Below, piece after piece: positions 8,541 through 16,638 of a DNA stretch of 64,000 nucleotides (position 1 is its first letter; every line of letters begins with the position of its first letter). The DNA is taken from NCBI RefSeq assembly GCF_013004065.1, contig NZ_CP053084.1:1550001-1614000 (forward strand). The letters run 5' to 3'. The notes under the pieces were generated by a model. The model saw only the letters and a list, made by a program, of their open reading frames with translations, was not told the origin of the DNA and did not search any database. This stretch comes from Limnobacter sp. SAORIC-580 (GTDB lineage Bacteria; Pseudomonadota; Gammaproteobacteria; Burkholderiales; Burkholderiaceae_B). A program made the translations under genes and the position numbers.

Positions 8541-9617
8541 ATGACACATTCAACCATTCGGGCCGCTACAAAGCCAGGCTTGAACAACGCCCTTGTGGCT
8601 TTGTTCATGGCCATGGTTTTTGCCGTGTGCTCTCTGTGGTCGGTGGGGGCTATGGCGCAAGATGCTTCTGAACGCTCACAAGCACAAGTTCAAAAGCAAC
8701 AAACGCAACCCCTCAATAATTCGCCAGTTTGGGAAGGCGTTGCGTCTGGTGAATCATTCACCACCGTGACCAAAGGCCGTGAAACTGGCGTATTGATCAA
8801 CAAAAGCGGTGAAACATGGCGCCAAATGCGCAATGACTGGATTTCCTACTACGGTGGCTGGGCTGTCGCAGTAATTTTCCTGTTGATTGTGGGCGCTCAT
8901 CTGGTGAAAGGCCCTGTAAAGTTGCCCGAACCACGTACCGGCAAGTTGATCGAGCGTTTTACCTCGGCAGAGCGTGTGGCCCACTGGACCATGGCATTTA
9001 GTTTTGTGGCACTGGCGCTTACCGGTTTGTTGTTGATGTTTGGCAAACATGTGCTGGCACCGTGGATGGGCTTAACGCTCAACTCGTGGCTTGCATCGAT
9101 CAGTATTGTGATTCACAACTTCGTGGGTCCGTTGTTTGCTGTCAGCATCATTGTGTTTTTCATCATGTATGTGAAAGACAATCTGCCAGAGAAAAACGAC
9201 ATCGAGTGGCTCAAAAAAGGTGGTGGTTTGTTCGGGCACGCCCCGGCGGGTCGCTTCAATATGGGCGAGAAAATCTGGTTCTGGGGCGGCGTTACGGTGC
9301 TTGGCATTGTGGTGTCTGCAACTGGCCTTATTCTCGATTTCCCGAACTTTGACCAAGACCGCTTGCTGATGCAGCAGTCGCATGTGATCCATGCCAGCGC
9401 TGCGCTGTTGTTCATCATTATGTCCATGGGTCACATCTACATCGGCTCAATTGGTATGGAAGGTGCACTCGAGGCGATGCGTGACGGTTATGTGGATGAA
9501 ACATGGGCGAAGGCTCACCACGATGCCTGGTACGAGGACATCAAGTCTGGCAAAATTTCGCCAGTGCGCTCCAAGGAGGGTGCAACAGCCATGGGTTCTC
9601 AGGTGATGGCGCAGTAG
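8541..9617 (+). CDS. fdhC: Formate dehydrogenase cytochrome b (gamma) subunit
   Basis: A 358-residue membrane subunit that anchors the enzyme and reduces quinone through b hemes. An N-terminal hydrophobic segment ends in a likely signal cleavage site (VGAMAQ, near residue 40). A TM helix (WAVAVIFLLIVGAHLV) comes next. The core of about four TM helices opens with FTSAERVAHWTMAFSF, whose histidine is typical of the formate dehydrogenase gamma family. Further histidines (IHNFVGP, SHVIHASAALLFIIM) are candidate heme ligands. The periplasmic stretch before the first core helix makes it longer than E. coli FdnI (217 aa) but usual for betaproteobacteria. Last gene of the operon; a terminator follows. 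Confidence 0.92.
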   Translation: MTHSTIRAATKPGLNNALVALFMAMVFAVCSLWSVGAMAQDASERSQAQVQKQQTQPLNNSPVWEGVASGESFTTVTKGRETGVLINKSGETWRQMRNDWISYYGGWAVAVIFLLIVGAHLVKGPVKLPEPRTGKLIERFTSAERVAHWTMAFSFVALALTGLLLMFGKHVLAPWMGLTLNSWLASISIVIHNFVGPLFAVSIIVFFIMYVKDNLPEKNDIEWLKKGGGLFGHAPAGRFNMGEKIWFWGGVTVLGIVVSATGLILDFPNFDQDRLLMQQSHVIHASAALLFIIMSMGHIYIGSIGMEGALEAMRDGYVDETWAKAHHDAWYEDIKSGKISPVRSKEGATAMGSQVMAQ

Positions 9618-9661
9618 TTTCAAACGCCGTTTATTCACCTAGGCGCCACTGGCAAATAGGG

Positions 9662-9694
9662 AAAAGCCTGCTCAGAAATGAGTGGGCTTTTTTT
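9662..9694 (+). terminator. Rho-independent terminator after the formate dehydrogenase operon
   Basis: AAAGCCTGCTC (9663-9673) pairs with GAGTGGGCTTT (9680-9690) around a 6-nt loop, with two G-T wobbles, and runs into a tract of seven Ts. Confidence 0.85.
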
Positions 9695-9725
9695 ATGTAT
9701 TTGGTGCATTGATCAGCAATGAATG

Positions 9726-9780
9726 GTGCAACGCACAAACAGCGTGCGCACTAAATATAATCACGCTATCAAATAGTGCG
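9726..9780. promoter_or_regulatory. Possible activator-binding repeats upstream of the lipase promoter
   Basis: Three GTGC-type sites are clustered: GTGCAACGCAC (9726-9736), GTGCGCAC (9744-9751) and GTGCG (9776-9780). CGCACTA (9747-9753) and TAGTGCG (9774-9780) form a perfect 7-bp inverted repeat 20 nt apart. They lie 140-190 bp before the -24/-12 element, the usual distance for an enhancer-binding activator. The role is inferred. Confidence 0.4.
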
Positions 9781-9915
9781 TTAATTTATCCGGAATTAAT
9801 CAGTAAAACCACATTAGCAAATGATGTATTTTTACTGCTATCAACATTCAAAAACTTCCTTGAAAGCATTGTCAGATTGTGATTGCAAAATAATGTGAAT
9901 TAAATTGCATTCACC

Positions 9916-9930
9916 TGGTACGCAACTTGC
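9916..9930 (+). promoter_or_regulatory. Sigma-54 (-24/-12) promoter of the lipase gene
   Basis: TGGTACGCAACTTGC has the invariant GG and GC dinucleotides 10 nt apart and differs from TGGCACG-N4-TTGC at one conserved base. The predicted start is near 9942. Some Pseudomonas lipase genes are known to be RpoN-dependent, which supports the reading. Confidence 0.6.
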
Positions 9931-10049
9931 GGTTTCAGACTTGAGGAGCAGGGCTCTCGACCCACCTTAAAGAAATTTGGCTTTCCGCCCTTTTTTATCC
10001 TATCCCGGATTTTTTAGCCCGGCAGAAAGAATCTGAACAAGGATTTGCA

Positions 10050-11102
10050 ATGAAACCATTCAAGCTGTTTGTAATTTCCTCTTTTCTAGTATTGTCTGCG
10101 TGTGGGTCAGACAATTCCACCAATTCGGAGTCCTCCCGAATCGCTTCCAGTGGCTTTGTCCCAGCTGATAGCCCTTCGCCACCTTTGTTAATTTCCGAGC
10201 AAGAACTTGATGCAGCCATGCAGTGCAGTGAGGGCTTTGGCAGCGATTCCGGACGCGCTGTTTTGCTGGTTCCGGGCGCGACCCAAACAGTTGAAAGCAA
10301 CTTCAGTTGGAATTACATTCCCGCTTTTGATGAAGCAGGCATTCCTTGGTGTGCCGTTGACTTACCCAACAGCAATACTGGCGAGCTTCAAGCATCGTCG
10401 GAATACATCACGCACGCAATTCGCAAGATGTTTCGTACCACCAACACCAAAATTGCAATTGTTGGTTTCAGTCAGGGCGGCGTAATGCCCCGTTGGTCTT
10501 TGAAATTTTTCCCGGACACCCGTGACATGGTTGAAGACATGATTGGCATTGCTGCTGCAAACCACGGTTTGATTGAGACCAGCTTGTTGTGTGCGACGCC
10601 AGTGATCGGTTGTATTACTTCATTCACCCAAATTGCTGTTGCAGCCAAGTGGCTTGATGCTTTAAATGCTGGAGGCGAAACTTTGCCAGGTATCGATTAC
10701 ACGCAGGTCTACACCCGAACCGACGACGTCGCCATTCCGAATTTCGATGAGGAAAATGGCGTGTCAAGCCTGCGTACAGGTGAGGGAAACAAAGTCAATA
10801 TTGCAACCCAAGACGTGTGTCTAACCAACACGGCAGATCATTTTCTGGTGGGTTCTTCCGATGCGGTCGGGTACGCAATTGTGAGTGACGCACTTTCGCA
10901 TCCTGGTGTAGCCAGTCTTGAGCGTCTGAAAGCGCAGGTTCCAGCATTGTGTTTGACACCCTTCATGCCTGGCGTTGACCCCTTGTCATTCCCTATTAAC
11001 TTTGCGACCAAGATGATGAGCACATTTGCACAGTCGGTGGCTTTGCAGCCCAAAAGCACAGAAGAGCCCCCATTGCGTTGTTATGCGGGTGGAATGTGCT
11101 GA
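10050..11102 (+). CDS. CalB-like lipase, predicted lipoprotein
   Basis: A 350-residue alpha/beta hydrolase resembling the Candida antarctica lipase B family. Visible family signatures are VLLVPGATQT near residue 71 (oxyanion region), the nucleophile S141 in VGFSQGGVMPRWSLKFFP, an Asp in YTRTDDVAIPN (D225 or D226), and H264 in NTADHFLVGSSDAVG. The order Ser, Asp, His matches CalB. The signal peptide ends in a lipobox LSAC with C18, and a Ser-rich linker follows, so the enzyme is probably anchored in the outer membrane. It stands alone with no Lif foldase gene nearby. Likely substrate is acylglycerols or other esters. Confidence 0.85.
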   Translation: MKPFKLFVISSFLVLSACGSDNSTNSESSRIASSGFVPADSPSPPLLISEQELDAAMQCSEGFGSDSGRAVLLVPGATQTVESNFSWNYIPAFDEAGIPWCAVDLPNSNTGELQASSEYITHAIRKMFRTTNTKIAIVGFSQGGVMPRWSLKFFPDTRDMVEDMIGIAAANHGLIETSLLCATPVIGCITSFTQIAVAAKWLDALNAGGETLPGIDYTQVYTRTDDVAIPNFDEENGVSSLRTGEGNKVNIATQDVCLTNTADHFLVGSSDAVGYAIVSDALSHPGVASLERLKAQVPALCLTPFMPGVDPLSFPINFATKMMSTFAQSVALQPKSTEEPPLRCYAGGMC

Positions 11103-11118
11103 ACTCAATTTGAATAAG

Positions 11119-11152
11119 AAAAGCCCGGTGACTGGCTTGTCACCGGGCTTTT
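11119..11152. terminator. Bidirectional terminator between lipase and rne
   Basis: AAAAGCCCGGTGAC (11119-11132) pairs perfectly with 11139-11152 around a 6-nt loop and is followed by Ts on the + strand; the mirrored A/T tracts allow it to serve rne too. Confidence 0.9.
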
Positions 11153-11190
11153 TTGTTTCAGCACAGGGATCTGGCTGAGACGATATTGCT

Positions 11191-14169
11191 TTAGTTCGAA
11201 CCTGACCTGAATTCTGGCTTGGTTTCAACCAGTACCAGGTTCTCGCTTGCAATTTGAACAACCGGCTTGCGCGCGCGCGGAACACGTGCGGGTTTTGGTG
11301 TGGACGCCAGGTTGGCTTGAACCACAGACCATTTTTCATGGTCAGTTTCAACCCACAGCATGCCAGCACTGCTCAGCATTTGCTCAAGGCCTTCCTTGTT
11401 CAGCTTGGGTACCGGAGTTGCGAAAGTCGCGGCAACCGGCGCTTCCTGAACCTTGGATTCAACAACTGTTTCAACCGCTACCGGCACAAACGGTGTTGGA
11501 TCTGCAGGAGTTTGGTCTACAAACGCATCAACTGCGATCGCAGCCGCGGCCTGCTCGGTTGTCGGCTCACTTGTCGCTTCATTGGTAGCTTCATGGGCGA
11601 CTTTGGTTTCAGTTTGTGTAAGTTCGAGCTCTTTGGGTTGAGCCACCGCTGCAATCACCGATTGCACAGCCTGAATTTCAGGCGCGCGCGCATTGGATTC
11701 ATCCGGGTTGTTTTCAGTCGAGCCCATTTGTGTTGGCTCGGCTGGCAGTCCCATCTCAGAAACATTCATACCTGTTGCTGCAATGGTGTGCTCCGGGGTT
11801 TCCTCTGAAGACTCTGAAGCGTTCAATTCCGATCCTGCGTTTTCACGCGCACCATCACGATTGCCACCACGACCACGGCGACGACGACGGCGACGTGGCT
11901 CATCGCCACCTGCCTCTTCATCGCTTCCGTACGACATGGTTTCAGCAATCTTGTTGGCCAGTTCTTCGTCTTCTGCTGCGTCTGCAGCCTGGAATGCGTC
12001 TTCCGATTGCATCGCAGCCTGATCCACGGCTGTGCCGGTTTCACCTTCACCTGCACCGCGGCCTCCGCGACCACGACGACGGCGGCGGCGACCACCAGTG
12101 CGCTCGCTTTGTTCGGCAGAGGACTCAGCCGAATCCCCAGCTACAGCCTCTACGGCTGCCAAAGGTTTCACTTCCAAGACCTCGGCGCCTGCTGCGCGTT
12201 CATCGCGTGGTTTGCCTCGGCCACCACGATTCTGTTGACCAGAACGTGTTTGCTGGGCATCAGCGGCCTTCACCTCGTCGCCGCTTGATGTGCTTGTTGC
12301 CTCATCTTCACGACCACGGCCGCCGCGTCGGCGATTTCTTCCACCACGACCATTGCGTTGGTCATTGCGGTCACCTTGTGAGCGGTTTTGCCCGCGGCCT
12401 CCACGGTCGTTGGTTTTCTGCTCGATCACCGCCGCTGGCGCTTCCGCCGTGGTATCTCGTTTGAACCAGCCAATAATTCGCTGAATCAACGAAGGGCCTG
12501 CCGGTGCAGCAGCCGCAACTGCCAATTCAGTTTTGGGCTTGCGTTCCTGGTGGGGCGGTGCGGGCTGGGTTGGAATTACACCCTTGATCACCGCTTCCTG
12601 ACGTTTTACAGCTTCGCCTTCGGTTTTCTTGTCGTAGTAGCTTTGCTCATCTTTGGACGTGGCCAACTCAAAACTTTGGCGCGGGTCTTCCAGACGTTCA
12701 TCGTCATGGCGCAGGCGAGTAATTTCATAGTGGGGTGTTTCCAAATGTTTGTTTGGAATCAGCAGCACATTCACCTTCAAGCGCGCTTCCAGTTTGTAAA
12801 TTTCTGAGCGTTTTTCGTTCAGCAGAAATGTAGCCACATCGACCGGAACCTGCACATGAACGCTGGCTGTGCCTTCTTTCATGGCTTCTTCTTGCAGAAT
12901 ACGAAGCACATGCAAGGCGGTGCTTTCGGTGTCGCGAATTACGCCGGTGCCATTGCAGCGAGGGCAAGTGGTGTGCGAGCCTTCATTCAGGGCAGGGCGG
13001 ATGCGTTGACGGCTTAGTTCCATCAGGCCAAAACGGCTGATTTTGCCCATTTGTACGCGCGCACGGTCAAAATGCAGACTGTCTTTAACCCGGTTTTCCA
13101 CTTCCTTCTGGTTGCTGGCTTTTTCCATGTCGATAAAATCGATCACGATCAGGCCACCCAGGTCGCGCAAGCGTAACTGACGGGCCACTTCTTCAGCGGC
13201 TTCCAGGTTAGTGCGCAAGGCGGTGTCTTCAATGTCGGTGCCGCGTGTAGAGCGGGCCGAGTTTACGTCGATCGACACCAAGGCTTCAGTGTGGTCGATT
13301 ACAATCGCGCCGCCCGAGGGCAGTGGAACCATGCGGCTGTAGGCGGTTTCAATTTGATGTTCAATCTGGAAGCGACTAAACAAGGGAATGTCATCGCGGT
13401 AGCGCTTCACCAAATTCATCATGTCAGGCATCACATGCTGCATGAATTGCTTGGCTTGGTCGTAAATTTCATCGGTATCAATGAGTACTTCACCGATATC
13501 CGGGCTGAAATAATCGCGAATGGCGCGAATAACAAGGCTGCTTTCTTGGTAAATCAGGAATGCGCCATTGGCAGACTTGCCGGCGCCGTCGATCGCAGTC
13601 CACAGTTGCAACAGGTAGTTCAGGTCCCATTGCAGTTCCTCAACTGAACGCCCAATACCCGCTGTACGGGCAATAATGCTCATTCCCTTGGGGTACTCAA
13701 GCTTGTCGAGTGCTTCGCGCAATTCCTGGCGTTCTTCGCCTTCAATGCGGCGTGAAACGCCACCACCACGCGGGTTATTGGGCATCAGCACCAAATAACG
13801 GCCAGCCAGCGAAATGAAGGTGGTCAGGGCAGCGCCCTTGTTACCACGTTCTTCTTTTTCGACCTGAACAAACAGTTCTTGGCCCTCTTTGACGACGTCT
13901 TGAATGCGGGCCTTACCCGCTTCAACGCCTTCTTTGAAATATTGTCGGGAAATTTCCTTGAACGGCAAAAAACCGTGTCGGTCTTCGCCGTAGTTGACGA
14001 AACAGGCTTCAAGACTGGGTTCTACGCGGGTAATAACACCCTTGTAAATATTGCTTTTCCGTTGTTCACGGCCCGCTGTTTCAATGTCAATGTCGATAAG
14101 TTTCTGGCCGTCGACAATTGCGACCCGCAACTCTTCTGAATGAGTTGCGTTAAATAACATGCGCTTCAT
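11191..14169 (-). CDS. rne: Ribonuclease E
   Basis: A 992-residue endoribonuclease that starts mRNA decay and processes stable RNAs. From MKRMLFNATHSEELRVAIVDG the N-terminal catalytic half shows the S1 domain, the DNase I-like active-site aspartates in VSIDVNSARSTRG and LIVIDFIDMEK, and the zinc-link CPRCNGTG that joins dimers. From about residue 560 the protein is low-complexity: several RGG/GRGGRNRRRGGRGR blocks alternate with acidic Ala/Glu-rich stretches, a disordered RNA-binding and degradosome scaffold. The ATG at 14169 has a GGAG site; an upstream in-frame start is not needed. The conserved neighbour rluC is divergent, as in E. coli. Confidence 0.96.
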   Translation of the reverse strand: MKRMLFNATHSEELRVAIVDGQKLIDIDIETAGREQRKSNIYKGVITRVEPSLEACFVNYGEDRHGFLPFKEISRQYFKEGVEAGKARIQDVVKEGQELFVQVEKEERGNKGAALTTFISLAGRYLVLMPNNPRGGGVSRRIEGEERQELREALDKLEYPKGMSIIARTAGIGRSVEELQWDLNYLLQLWTAIDGAGKSANGAFLIYQESSLVIRAIRDYFSPDIGEVLIDTDEIYDQAKQFMQHVMPDMMNLVKRYRDDIPLFSRFQIEHQIETAYSRMVPLPSGGAIVIDHTEALVSIDVNSARSTRGTDIEDTALRTNLEAAEEVARQLRLRDLGGLIVIDFIDMEKASNQKEVENRVKDSLHFDRARVQMGKISRFGLMELSRQRIRPALNEGSHTTCPRCNGTGVIRDTESTALHVLRILQEEAMKEGTASVHVQVPVDVATFLLNEKRSEIYKLEARLKVNVLLIPNKHLETPHYEITRLRHDDERLEDPRQSFELATSKDEQSYYDKKTEGEAVKRQEAVIKGVIPTQPAPPHQERKPKTELAVAAAAPAGPSLIQRIIGWFKRDTTAEAPAAVIEQKTNDRGGRGQNRSQGDRNDQRNGRGGRNRRRGGRGREDEATSTSSGDEVKAADAQQTRSGQQNRGGRGKPRDERAAGAEVLEVKPLAAVEAVAGDSAESSAEQSERTGGRRRRRRGRGGRGAGEGETGTAVDQAAMQSEDAFQAADAAEDEELANKIAETMSYGSDEEAGGDEPRRRRRRRGRGGNRDGARENAGSELNASESSEETPEHTIAATGMNVSEMGLPAEPTQMGSTENNPDESNARAPEIQAVQSVIAAVAQPKELELTQTETKVAHEATNEATSEPTTEQAAAAIAVDAFVDQTPADPTPFVPVAVETVVESKVQEAPVAATFATPVPKLNKEGLEQMLSSAGMLWVETDHEKWSVVQANLASTPKPARVPRARKPVVQIASENLVLVETKPEFRSGSN

Positions 14170-14589
14170 GCACACTCCAATGGCACCGTAGTGCGAAAAG
14201 AGATGCTGAAAAAGCGGAAGGAACAAAGAGATACAAAAACGAATACAACAAAGCGCCGCTCGGCTTTAACCAAGAGCGGCGATTATACTAAGGCATTGAT
14301 ATTTAATAATAAATATTGGTTCAAATTTCACCTGCGTAAGGTGGGCCTGCGTCGTTTTTGTTAGTACCCAGCGCTTCTTGTGCGCGCTGGTGCGTAAAAT
14401 TCTTTGTTTCCAGCTTAAGGCGGGCATTCAGCCGCGCGCCTCTTTTTCAGCCATCATTGCCACCATCCAGGGTAGGCGGCACACCCACTAAATAAAATCG
14501 CGGTGGGGCGTATCCAGAAGTGATTTCGGACGCTTCCCAAGCGATAATCGGATTATATGCTGAACCTGCCCAATTGGTAAAACAAAGAA
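14170..14589. other. rne-rluC divergent intergenic region
   Basis: A 420-nt region without a convincing gene. It holds the putative rne promoter and dyad near 14254-14287. A second inverted repeat has CCAGCGC (14368-14374) pairing with GCGCTGG (14384-14390). A long leader is expected for rne, which in E. coli autoregulates through its 5' untranslated region. Confidence 0.5.
14254..14287 (-). promoter_or_regulatory. rne -10 element with adjacent dyad
   Basis: On the minus strand TATAAT (14287-14282) is followed directly by CGCCGCTC and, after 12 nt, GAGCGGCG (8-bp perfect arms, 14281-14254). If this -10 box is used, transcription would start inside the dyad, which would then act as an operator. 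If transcription starts further upstream, the dyad forms a leader hairpin. The -35 region is weak. Confidence 0.45.
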
Positions 14590-15597
14590 TTGAAAACACA
14601 GGAAAAACCCAATCCCGACAGGGCTGTTTTGCTCGAAATTGACGAAAAACATCAAGACCAGCGATTGGACAACTTTTTGTGCAGCGTATGTAAAGGCGTG
14701 CCCAAAAGCCATGTATTCCGAATTATCAGGTCCGGAGAGGTTCGAATCAATAAAAAGCGTGCCGAAGCAAAAACCAAGCTATGCCTTGGTGATGTGGTAC
14801 GTATTCCTCCTGTTCAAGTTGTTGAAAAACAAACACTTGAATCTCTTTCGTCAAGTAGTGCTGTAAATAAAACGCAACTTTTAAAAGCAGCCGCTGAAAT
14901 CCCCGTGTTGTTTGAAGACGAACATTTGCTGGTGGTCAACAAGCCTTCTGGCATGGCAGTTCATGGTGGGTCGGGTTCAAGCTTCGGATTAATTGAATGT
15001 ATTCGAGCACTTAGGGCTGAAACCCATCAAGATTTGGAGCTTGTTCACCGCATTGACCGTGAAACCTCCGGAATCTTGATTATTTCCAAAAAGCGCAGTG
15101 CTCTCCGAAAGTTACAAGAGCAACTTAGGGCCAGGTCCTGGAAAAAGTACTATAAAACCTTGGTGTTGGGTTCTTGGCCAGAAACACTTAGGCAAGTTGA
15201 TCTTCCGTTGTTGAAAACACAGGCTGGCGAAAAAGAGGCGAGGGTTTTTGTTGATGAAGCTGGTGACAAAGCCTGTACAAAGTTTCAAATAATTCAAACC
15301 TATAAATCATCTTATTCAATATTTACTTTAATTCAAGCTCAAATTCTGACAGGTCGAACTCACCAAATTAGAGTGCATACCAGTGCCAACAAATTTCCAA
15401 TTGCTGGCGATGATCGCTATGGCAATTTTGAAATGAACAAGCAGCTTGCCAGGCAGGGCTTGAAACGCATGTTTTTGCACGCAGCACGCCTGCATCTGGT
15501 TCATCCAGCCACAAATGAAACTATAGTATTGGAGGCGCCATTGGCCCCCGAATTGGACAGTTTTTTAAAATCGTTACAGGCAGTACAAAGCAGATGA
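14590..15597 (+). CDS. rluC: 23S rRNA pseudouridine synthase RluC
   Basis: A 335-residue RluA-family enzyme that isomerises uridines of 23S rRNA. An N-terminal S4 RNA-binding domain (QRLDNFLCSVCKGVPKSHV) is followed by the catalytic motif HRIDRETSGILIISK with its invariant Asp, and by RTHQIRVH near the C-terminus. No ATG is available before the S4 domain, so a TTG at 14590 or the TTG at 14629 must serve. The pairing with rne and the downstream fatty acid cluster matches the RluC location in other proteobacteria. Confidence 0.93.
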   Translation: MKTQEKPNPDRAVLLEIDEKHQDQRLDNFLCSVCKGVPKSHVFRIIRSGEVRINKKRAEAKTKLCLGDVVRIPPVQVVEKQTLESLSSSSAVNKTQLLKAAAEIPVLFEDEHLLVVNKPSGMAVHGGSGSSFGLIECIRALRAETHQDLELVHRIDRETSGILIISKKRSALRKLQEQLRARSWKKYYKTLVLGSWPETLRQVDLPLLKTQAGEKEARVFVDEAGDKACTKFQIIQTYKSSYSIFTLIQAQILTGRTHQIRVHTSANKFPIAGDDRYGNFEMNKQLARQGLKRMFLHAARLHLVHPATNETIVLEAPLAPELDSFLKSLQAVQSR

Positions 15598-16256
15598 CCT
15601 ACAAAATGGTGGTGTTTGACTGGGATGGCACCATACTCGACTCAACCGGTGCTATTACACGCGCCATTCAGCATGCATGCCTCGATGCCGGGTTGCCCGA
15701 CCCTGGTGAAGAAATTGCCTCCTATGTTATTGGGTTGGGCTTGAGCGACGCCTTGCGCCACGCAGCCCCCGGAGCCAGCGAGGCTCAAATTGCCCTGTTG
15801 ATTGAAAGTTACCGCAAGCATTACCTCAGTAAAGATCACGAATTGGAGCTGTTCAGTGGCGCAATACCCCTTTTGAAGCAATTGAATGCGATGGGCGTTA
15901 TTTGCACAGTGGCCACTGGTAAAAGCAGGCAAGGCCTGAACCGTGCCATGGCGAACTCCGACACAGCCCGTTACTTCATGGGCTCGCGTTGTGCTGATGA
16001 ATGCCACAGCAAGCCGCATCCCCAGATGATTCTGGAATTGATGGAAGAGTTTGGTATTGATGCTGCGCATGTCGTGATGATTGGTGACACCACACATGAC
16101 TTGAACATGGCTAATGCGGCTGGTGTGCATGCACTTTCTGTTCAAACTGGCGCGCATCCGCCCAAACTCTTGAACCAGGTGCCCCACTTGCAGTCTTTTC
16201 GTTCAATCAATGAATTGGCCCCGTGGCTAATTCAAACTATTTCAGCCCAGTCATGA
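15594..16256 (+). CDS. HAD-IA family hydrolase (phosphoglycolate phosphatase-like)
   Basis: A 220-residue haloacid dehalogenase superfamily phosphatase. Motif I is VVFDWDGTILDST (nucleophile D9, acid D11), motif II lies in CTVATGKSRQGLN, and motif III/IV is MIGDTTHDLNMANAAG. The cap domain between motifs I and II places it with Gph-like enzymes, but its substrate cannot be read from sequence. It overlaps rluC by 4 nt and the Rieske gene by 4 nt, so the three are surely co-transcribed. Confidence 0.88.
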   Translation: MTYKMVVFDWDGTILDSTGAITRAIQHACLDAGLPDPGEEIASYVIGLGLSDALRHAAPGASEAQIALLIESYRKHYLSKDHELELFSGAIPLLKQLNAMGVICTVATGKSRQGLNRAMANSDTARYFMGSRCADECHSKPHPQMILELMEEFGIDAAHVVMIGDTTHDLNMANAAGVHALSVQTGAHPPKLLNQVPHLQSFRSINELAPWLIQTISAQS

Positions 16257-16636
16257 CTATGCAGCAAATTCAGGTATGCCAATCCGGTGATCTTGAAGAG
16301 GGTGGCACAGGTTACCGCTTCAGGGTGCTGTACAACAGCGAGGAAACCACCGCATTCATCGTGCGGGTTGATAACGAAGTCAGGTGTTTTTTGAATCGAT
16401 GCTCCCATGTGCCCGTTGAGCTTGACTGGAACTATGGAGAGTTTCTTGATGATTCGGGTCGAATTGTAGTCTGTGCCACGCACGGGGCCAGTTATGATGC
16501 CACCGATGGCAGCTGCCTGGGCGGCCCATGCGATGGTAACCCGTTGGTGCGATTGAATATCGAGGAAAAGGACGGTGCAGTGTACTGGACCCCGACCGAA
16601 CTAATTACAGTGCCTTCCGATGGTATTGAGGACTAA
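16253..16636 (+). CDS. Rieske [2Fe-2S] domain protein
   Basis: A 127-residue protein consisting of one Rieske domain. The cluster ligands are in CSHVP (Cys and His) and CATHG (Cys and His), the C-x-H ... C-x2-H pattern. Such small ferredoxin-like proteins are common in betaproteobacteria between a HAD phosphatase and SppA genes, and their redox partner is unknown. The ATG at 16253 overlaps the previous stop; an ATG at 16259 is also possible. Confidence 0.88.
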   Translation: MTMQQIQVCQSGDLEEGGTGYRFRVLYNSEETTAFIVRVDNEVRCFLNRCSHVPVELDWNYGEFLDDSGRIVVCATHGASYDATDGSCLGGPCDGNPLVRLNIEEKDGAVYWTPTELITVPSDGIED

Positions 16637-16638
16637 AG

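Larger units (their letters stand above)
9695..10049. other. Intergenic region with lipase promoter elements
   Basis: A 355-nt AT-rich stretch without a convincing gene. It holds GTGC/GCAC-type repeats at 9726-9780, a sigma-54-type promoter at 9916-9930, and an untranslated leader of roughly 110 nt before the lipase gene. Confidence 0.6.

Noticed and set aside
11860..12360. Repeat array resembling a CRISPR or satellite
   Set aside because: The repetition is codon-level (Arg/Gly-rich coding in rne), without uniform spacers.
11247..12484. Several long open frames on the + strand opposite rne
   Set aside because: They are mirror products of the repetitive, GC-rich RGG and Ala/Glu coding of the RNase E C-terminal half; translations are low-complexity and no ribosome binding sites fit.
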